Shown here: piece by piece, positions 5,673 through 9,799 of the stretch | How the letters are laid out: each line of letters opens with the position of its first letter | Numbering within the stretch: the stretch's first letter is position 1 | Assembly (NCBI GenBank): GCA_937915045.1 | Contig: CALDNM010000172.1 | Span: forward strand, 1 to 9,799 | Direction of reading: 5' to 3' | DNA from: an uncultured Clostridia bacterium | GTDB lineage: Bacteria; Bacillota; Clostridia; Peptostreptococcales; Anaerovoracaceae | DNA: 9,799 nt | Made by a program: the position numbers and the translations under genes | The notes under the pieces: model-generated | The model's database searches: none | What the model saw: only the letters and a program-made list of their open reading frames with translations | Told to the model about the DNA's origin: nothing

Positions 5673-6791
5673 ATGAGCAGCAGCGACGAAGCTTATCTGA
5701 GTGAACAGATCATAACGTATATAGGCAATAAGCGCGGACTTCTGGAAGATATCGTTGAGCGCGTGACCGAAGTGCGGGAAAGCTTAGGCGGCGGACGCAT
5801 GAGGTGCGCCGATCTATTTTCCGGATCCGGCATCGTTTCGCGACTCCTCAAATCACACTCGAGCGAGCTCATAGTGAACGACATCGAGCATTACAGCCAG
5901 ATAATCAATGAGTGCTATTTGACCAATAAGTCGGATTTTGATGATGAAGCGTACGCAAAATACAGGCGCGTGGTGGATGAGGCCGCGGGCTGTATGGACA
6001 CGCGGGGACCTGTTACGAAGAATTATTCGCCGAAGAACGATGACGATATCAAAGAAGGTGAAAGGGCGTTCTACACATCGGAGAACGCGGAGATCATAGA
6101 CAGTTATCGCGCCGCGATCGATGAGGTGCCTGAGGACATGAGAAAATTCTACCTCGCGCCTCTTCTTTATGAAGCGTCGGTACATGTGAATACCAGCGGA
6201 GTGTTCAAGGGGTTCTATAAGGATCCGGAAACCGGTGTCGGCAAATTCGGCGGCGAGGGGGAGAACGCGCTGAGCAGGATACTTGGAAAGATCGAGTTGA
6301 AAAAACCTGTTCTCGGCGATTCGGAATGCGACGTGAAGATATTCGGCGAGGACGCGAATACTCTGGCCGTAAAGCTGGCGGAGGAAGAAGGGATGCTCGA
6401 TCTGATATATATCGACCCTCCGTACAACCAGCATCCTTACGGGTCGAATTACTTTATGCTTAACGTCATAGCCGATAATAAAATGCCGGAGAAGGTGAGC
6501 AGAGTCTCGGGGATCCCGTATGACTGGACGAGATCATCTTACAACAGCAGCAGGATGGCGCATGAAGTTTTTGAGGATCTGATAGAAAAAGCGCTCGCGA
6601 AGTATTTGATCATTTCATATAATTCGGAGGGATTCATTTCGTTCGATGAGATGGAGGAAATGCTGTCACGATACGGTGAAACGAGATGCAGAAAAATCAA
6701 GTACAACACTTTCCGGGGAAGCAGGAATCTCAGCGGCAGGAATAAATATGTGAACGAATATCTTTTTACAGTGAAAAAATTCGAAAGGTAA
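5673..6791 (+). CDS. D12-class DNA adenine-N6 methyltransferase, solitary
   Basis: This 372-residue protein should transfer a methyl group from S-adenosylmethionine to adenine N6 at a specific DNA site. The motif order is that of the alpha (D12, Dam-like) class: YIGNKR (16-21), the AdoMet-binding DLFSGSG (47-53), acidic VNDIE (68-72), a long central target-recognition region (about 80-230), then the catalytic DPPY (248-251) within YIDPPYNQHPYGSNY. YLIISYNSEG (311-320) is the following core strand. All key residues are present. The ATG at 5673 has AGAGGA at 5659-5664, eight bases upstream; an in-frame ATG at 5634 overlaps the -10 box and is excluded. No restriction endonuclease gene is adjacent: upstream is a cell-wall gene and downstream, after three bases, is radA. 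It may be an orphan methyltransferase with a regulatory or housekeeping role. The recognition site cannot be predicted here. Confidence 0.85.
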   Translation: MSSSDEAYLSEQIITYIGNKRGLLEDIVERVTEVRESLGGGRMRCADLFSGSGIVSRLLKSHSSELIVNDIEHYSQIINECYLTNKSDFDDEAYAKYRRVVDEAAGCMDTRGPVTKNYSPKNDDDIKEGERAFYTSENAEIIDSYRAAIDEVPEDMRKFYLAPLLYEASVHVNTSGVFKGFYKDPETGVGKFGGEGENALSRILGKIELKKPVLGDSECDVKIFGEDANTLAVKLAEEEGMLDLIYIDPPYNQHPYGSNYFMLNVIADNKMPEKVSRVSGIPYDWTRSSYNSSRMAHEVFEDLIEKALAKYLIISYNSEGFISFDEMEEMLSRYGETRCRKIKYNTFRGSRNLSGRNKYVNEYLFTVKKFER

Positions 6792-6794
6792 GAT

Positions 6795-8210
6795 ATGGCT
6801 AAGAAAGCGAAGACAGTATATATGTGCACCGAATGCGGCGGCGAGAGCGCCAAGTGGTCGGGGCAGTGTCCGTTCTGCGGAGAATGGAACACGATGACAG
6901 AAATGAAGGCGCAGGACACTGATGAGAATGACAGGAGGCGCAGGTCGGCCGCGGCGCCGGGCAGGCACGCGAAGGCAAACAAACTCATGGACATCGAGAC
7001 CGGCGGAGAGAAGCACAGGATCAGCACCGGTATAGGAGAGTTCGACAGAGTTCTGGGCGGCGGTATAGTCAGAGGCTCTCTCACGCTCATTTCAGGCGAG
7101 CCGGGGATAGGAAAATCAACGATAATAATGCAGGCGGCTTCGAACATAGCGAAGAAGTACGGCAAGGTGCTGTACGTATCAGGAGAAGAATCCGAAGAGC
7201 AGATAAAGCTGAGAGCGGACAGGATATGCCCGGACATGAACGAGAATTTTTATTCTCTCGGCGAGACGAATCTCGAAAACATCGCGGCGGTGACCGAAGA
7301 AGTAAAACCGGTACTGCTTATAATAGATTCGATACAGACTATGTACACGCAGGAGATAGATTCAGCTCCGGGCAGCGTGTCACAGGTCAGGGAGTGCGGC
7401 AATGAGTTCATGAGGCTGGGCAAGGTGAAGAACATCCCGATCTTCATAGTGGCGCATGTCACGAAGGCCGGGGAACTCGCGGGGCCTAAGACTGTGGAGC
7501 ATCTCGTGGACTGTGTTCTCAATTTCGTCGGTGAGCGCAATCAGGATCTCAGGATCCTCAGATCGTTCAAGAACAGGTTCGGGACGACGTCGGAGATCGG
7601 CGCTTTTGAAATGGGAGAACACGGACTGTCCGAGATAAAAGATATCTCGAAGAGATTCCTTGAAGATATGGAAGACGGAGCGGAGGGCTCCATGGTGACC
7701 GCTGTCTACGAAGGTACGAGGCCGCTGCTACTTGAGGTGCAGGCACTGTCCGCGCCATCAGGCGTGGGATTCGCGAGACGTACCGCGATAGGTTTCGACG
7801 CGAGGAGACTCAATATGATACTAGCTGTGCTTGAGAGACAGGCGGGTCTGTCACTTGCGGAGCAGGACGTGTACGTGAATGTCGTAGGCGGATTCAGACC
7901 GGAAGGGACATCGACAGATCTTGCTGTAGCGCTTGCGATCCATTCGACATTCAGAGGAGTGAGCTGCAGAAAAGACACACTCGCTCTTGGAGAGATAGGA
8001 CTCACGGGCGACCTGCGCCGCATACAGTACGCTGAGCGTATAATAAAAGAGGCTGCCAGGATGGGATTCAAAAGAGTGATCCTTCCGCGCAGCCAGGCAA
8101 AAAAACTCGGAGACCTGAAAGCCGCGGGGGCTATCAGCGGCACCGAGTCCGGAGTGAGTCTTATGGGCGTAAGAAATATAAACGAAGCGATCGAGGCCTA
8201 TCAGAAATAA
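6795..8210 (+). CDS. radA: DNA repair and recombination protein RadA (Sms)
   Basis: RadA is a RecA-like ATPase and branch-migration helicase that helps process recombination intermediates. At 471 residues it is slightly longer than usual (about 450-460). The domains are in standard order: a C4 zinc finger (C11, C14, C25, C28); a linker rich in Arg and Ala (about 40-63); the RecA core with Walker A GEPGIGKST (101-109), LYVSGEES (126-133) and Walker B VLLIIDSIQ (173-181); the RadA hallmark KNRFG (259-263); and a Lon-protease-like C-terminal domain (about 290-471) with VYVNVVGG, TDLAVALAI and LGEIGLTGDLRR. The ATG at 6795 has AAGG six bases upstream, within the end of the methyltransferase gene, only three bases after its stop, so the two genes are co-transcribed. 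A weak AGGCC/GGCCT pairing (8194-8198 with 8212-8216) spans the stop codon, but no T-run follows. Confidence 0.97.
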   Translation: MAKKAKTVYMCTECGGESAKWSGQCPFCGEWNTMTEMKAQDTDENDRRRRSAAAPGRHAKANKLMDIETGGEKHRISTGIGEFDRVLGGGIVRGSLTLISGEPGIGKSTIIMQAASNIAKKYGKVLYVSGEESEEQIKLRADRICPDMNENFYSLGETNLENIAAVTEEVKPVLLIIDSIQTMYTQEIDSAPGSVSQVRECGNEFMRLGKVKNIPIFIVAHVTKAGELAGPKTVEHLVDCVLNFVGERNQDLRILRSFKNRFGTTSEIGAFEMGEHGLSEIKDISKRFLEDMEDGAEGSMVTAVYEGTRPLLLEVQALSAPSGVGFARRTAIGFDARRLNMILAVLERQAGLSLAEQDVYVNVVGGFRPEGTSTDLAVALAIHSTFRGVSCRKDTLALGEIGLTGDLRRIQYAERIIKEAARMGFKRVILPRSQAKKLGDLKAAGAISGTESGVSLMGVRNINEAIEAYQK

Positions 8211-8224
8211 CGGCCTTACATTTG

Positions 8225-9655
8225 TTACGCGTTTTTCACCTCAGGTTTAGGTGGTTCTGTTTTCGGAAGTTCGAACCAGAAAGTAGTGCCTTTGCCCACC
8301 TTGCTCTCCACGCCGAATTTCGAACCGTGGAGCTGCAGTATTTCTTTTACGATCGAAAGGCCGAGACCGCTGCCGGATGTCGAGCGTACGTGATGGCTGC
8401 TCGATTTGTAGTAACGCTCCCATACGTATGGAAGTTCTTCCGGCTTGATCCCCATGCCGTGATCTATGACTTCTAAATGTACTACACTTCCCCAGAGCTT
8501 CACATTTATGATGACAGTCTTGTCCTGCCCGCAGTATTTCACCGCGTTCGTAAGCAGATTGGAAATGACCTGCTTTATACGCTCCTCGTCTCCGGAGACG
8601 TAAATGCTTTCCGCGCAGGAAAGCTGGATATTATACCCCTGCTGCATCTCGAGCACATGATAAGGAGTGACGAGCTGATCGAGTGTGTTTCTAAGATCGA
8701 AAGGCATAATATTTATCTGCATCGTGCCAGTCTGCATACGCGACAGTTCGAGCACATCTGTGACAAGTGTGTTCAGCCTTTCAGACTCTTCTATTATGAC
8801 CTGAAGATGTTTTTCACGTTTTTCCGGATCGTCTCCAGACAAGTCGCGTATCATTTCGGCATAAGACTGTATCATAGTCAGCGGTGTCCTCAGATCGTGA
8901 GAGACGTTTGCCATGAGATCCTTTTGAAGGATCGACGCTTTCTCAAGTTCATATGAAGTCTTGTTGAGCGTATCGGCGAGGTTCTGGATCTCACTGTACT
9001 GCCCGTCCGCGTGGAATGTCGTGCCATACTGTCCGTCGGCCAGCTTTCTGGCCGATCTTGTTATATCGGTGATAGGCTTTGAGATCCTGGACGAAAGATA
9101 TACAGACAGGATGAATGCCAGCGCCAGAGAGATGATCATGATATAGATCAGCTGGTGCTGTATTATCTGGATCGTAGACGATACAGGATAAAGCGGCGCT
9201 ATCATACACATGATAGTGTTCTGATTCTTATCGAGATATGTCGCGTATATCAGAGTGTTTCTGTTTGTGCTCGCGTTATTGACCGACTTCGAAACAGATT
9301 TGTATGTCGACTGTGTGAGCAGTGTCTCCGCCGTATCGATATATCCCTGATACGTGGTATCCGGAGCGGTGCCCGGATAGATCCTGGCTCCGTTCTGCTC
9401 GATGCTTATATACATGTCGTCAGTCTCGGCGACTTCCTTCATCTCCGCTATAAAGGCTTTGTTGTTTCCGCTGTTGTATTTGGAAGTGATAACGGAAGCT
9501 GTATTTTCCGTTTCTTTTATCTTCATATCCTCATAGTAATTATTGAGGAAAAACACCTGCAGAAACCACATGACCGCGAGGATTATAGCCGCAAAAAGCA
9601 GGAAATATATCCATACGCGGAATTTTATGCTTCGGAAATTAAATCTCAGCTTCAT
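8225..9655 (-). CDS. Membrane-bound sensor histidine kinase
   Basis: This 476-residue kinase has a transmembrane segment near 11-33, an extracellular sensor region of about 130 residues (34-165) that I do not recognise, a second membrane segment near 166-188 and a HAMP linker (about 189-240, with ISKPITDI). The HisKA domain carries the phosphorylated histidine at H253 in SHDLRTPLT. The HATPase domain has the N-box NLLTN (366-370), G1 box DHGMG (398-402), F-box YVWERYYK (410-417) and G2 box GSGLGLS (428-434). All catalytic boxes are intact. The architecture matches PhoR/WalK/VanS-type kinases that phosphorylate OmpR-family regulators. Its gene starts 13 bases after the stop of the response regulator, with AGAGG (9670-9666) overlapping that stop, so the two form an operon. 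The signal is unknown. Its 3' end faces radA with 14 bases between. Confidence 0.93.
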   Translation of the reverse strand: MKLRFNFRSIKFRVWIYFLLFAAIILAVMWFLQVFFLNNYYEDMKIKETENTASVITSKYNSGNNKAFIAEMKEVAETDDMYISIEQNGARIYPGTAPDTTYQGYIDTAETLLTQSTYKSVSKSVNNASTNRNTLIYATYLDKNQNTIMCMIAPLYPVSSTIQIIQHQLIYIMIISLALAFILSVYLSSRISKPITDITRSARKLADGQYGTTFHADGQYSEIQNLADTLNKTSYELEKASILQKDLMANVSHDLRTPLTMIQSYAEMIRDLSGDDPEKREKHLQVIIEESERLNTLVTDVLELSRMQTGTMQINIMPFDLRNTLDQLVTPYHVLEMQQGYNIQLSCAESIYVSGDEERIKQVISNLLTNAVKYCGQDKTVIINVKLWGSVVHLEVIDHGMGIKPEELPYVWERYYKSSSHHVRSTSGSGLGLSIVKEILQLHGSKFGVESKVGKGTTFWFELPKTEPPKPEVKNA

Positions 9656-9668
9656 CTTATCTATGCCT

Positions 9669-9799
9669 CTATACTTCGAATTTGTAACCCACGCCCCTGA
9701 GAGTGACGATATAATCCCTGTAAGGGCCCAGGCTGTTGCGCAGGTTCTTGATGTGTGTGTCTATAGTCCGGTCGTCGCCGAAGAAATCGTATCCCCAGA
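9669..9799 (-). CDS. OmpR-family response regulator, C-terminal end (partial)
   Basis: Only the last 43 codons lie in the window; the gene continues past base 9799. The translation ends WGYDFFGDDRTIDTHIKNLRNSLG, then YIVTLRGVGYKFEV and a TAG stop (9671-9669). This is the recognition helix and C-terminal beta-hairpin wing of the OmpR/PhoB winged-helix DNA-binding domain, with the diagnostic R-T-x-D-x-H-I-K-x-L-R and RGVGY signatures. The receiver domain with its phosphorylated Asp lies outside the window. It is the cognate regulator of the kinase gene immediately downstream on the same strand. Confidence 0.92.
   Translation of the reverse strand, partial: WGYDFFGDDRTIDTHIKNLRNSLGPYRDYIVTLRGVGYKFEV

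Noticed and set aside
5673..6791. Restriction-modification or defence island
   Set aside because: Only the methyltransferase is present. Its neighbours are a cell-wall protein and radA, with no endonuclease, specificity subunit, toxin, transposase or integrase.
6539..7237. Open frame of 232 codons on the - strand
   Set aside because: It is antisense to the end of the methyltransferase and the start of radA, both firmly identified, and it spans their junction. No domain or RBS supports it.
9155..9700. Open frame of 181 codons on the + strand
   Set aside because: It is antisense to the histidine kinase and the response regulator tail, whose motifs are unambiguous, and has an Arg/Tyr/Ile-rich artefactual composition.
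8225..9799. Naming the two-component pair WalRK, PhoPR or VanRS
   Set aside because: The domain layout fits several families, there is no PAS domain to suggest WalK, and the regulator is mostly outside the window, so no gene symbol is justified.

Overview
The window looks like a chromosomal stretch of a Gram-positive anaerobe of the Bacillota, most likely class Clostridia. The evidence is protein family content: a DUF975/CmpB-type membrane protein, an ABC-2 pair of the YtrB type, a secreted FnIII-3D-domain protein, a PhoR/WalK-type kinase, and the tail of what looks like an anaerobic ribonucleotide reductase. Heavy use of AGA/AGG and ATA codons and purine-rich Shine-Dalgarno sites fit the same group. 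I cannot name a genus. No tRNA, rRNA, insertion sequence, CRISPR array or integrase is visible, and base and codon use look even across the window.

Layout, left to right. (1) 1-108 is the 3' end of a gene with a thioredoxin-like C-terminus, probably nrdD, closed by an intrinsic terminator. (2) 229-1449 (+) is a two-domain HD/HD-GYP phosphohydrolase whose N-terminal half is degenerate. (3) 1566-3191 (-) is a 541-residue membrane protein that joins a DUF975-like half to a CmpB-like half (putative ABC-transporter type IV). It converges on gene 2 across a nested inverted repeat that acts as a two-way terminator. (4) 3340-4125 and 4125-4733 (+) overlap by one base and encode an ABC-2 type ATPase and permease. 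They are divergent from the membrane protein, with two good -10 boxes in the shared spacer. The ATPase keeps Walker A but has lost several residues normally required for hydrolysis. (5) 4896-5579 (+) encodes a secreted cell-wall protein with a signal peptide, an FnIII repeat and a 3D domain. Its ribosome-binding site lies in one arm of a perfect 9-bp inverted repeat. (6) 5673-6791 and 6795-8210 (+) form a two-gene operon of a solitary D12-class adenine methyltransferase and the recombination ATPase RadA. Its extended -10 promoter sits almost against the preceding terminator. (7) 8225-9655 and 9669-9799 (-) are a sensor histidine kinase and the end of its OmpR-family response regulator, converging on radA with only 14 bases between them.

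Much of the window concerns the envelope and signalling: a cyclic-dinucleotide-type phosphodiesterase, a two-component system, an unusual ABC unit, a multi-spanning membrane protein and a secreted wall-active protein. The methyltransferase-radA operon is the DNA-maintenance element. I do not see a complete, clearly new multi-gene system. The best leads are the ABC ATPase with a lost catalytic apparatus, divergently paired with the DUF975-CmpB fusion; the solitary methyltransferase coupled to radA; and the RBS-sequestering hairpin upstream of the 3D-domain gene. No gene-free stretch exceeds 300 bases; the largest spacer is 4734-4895.
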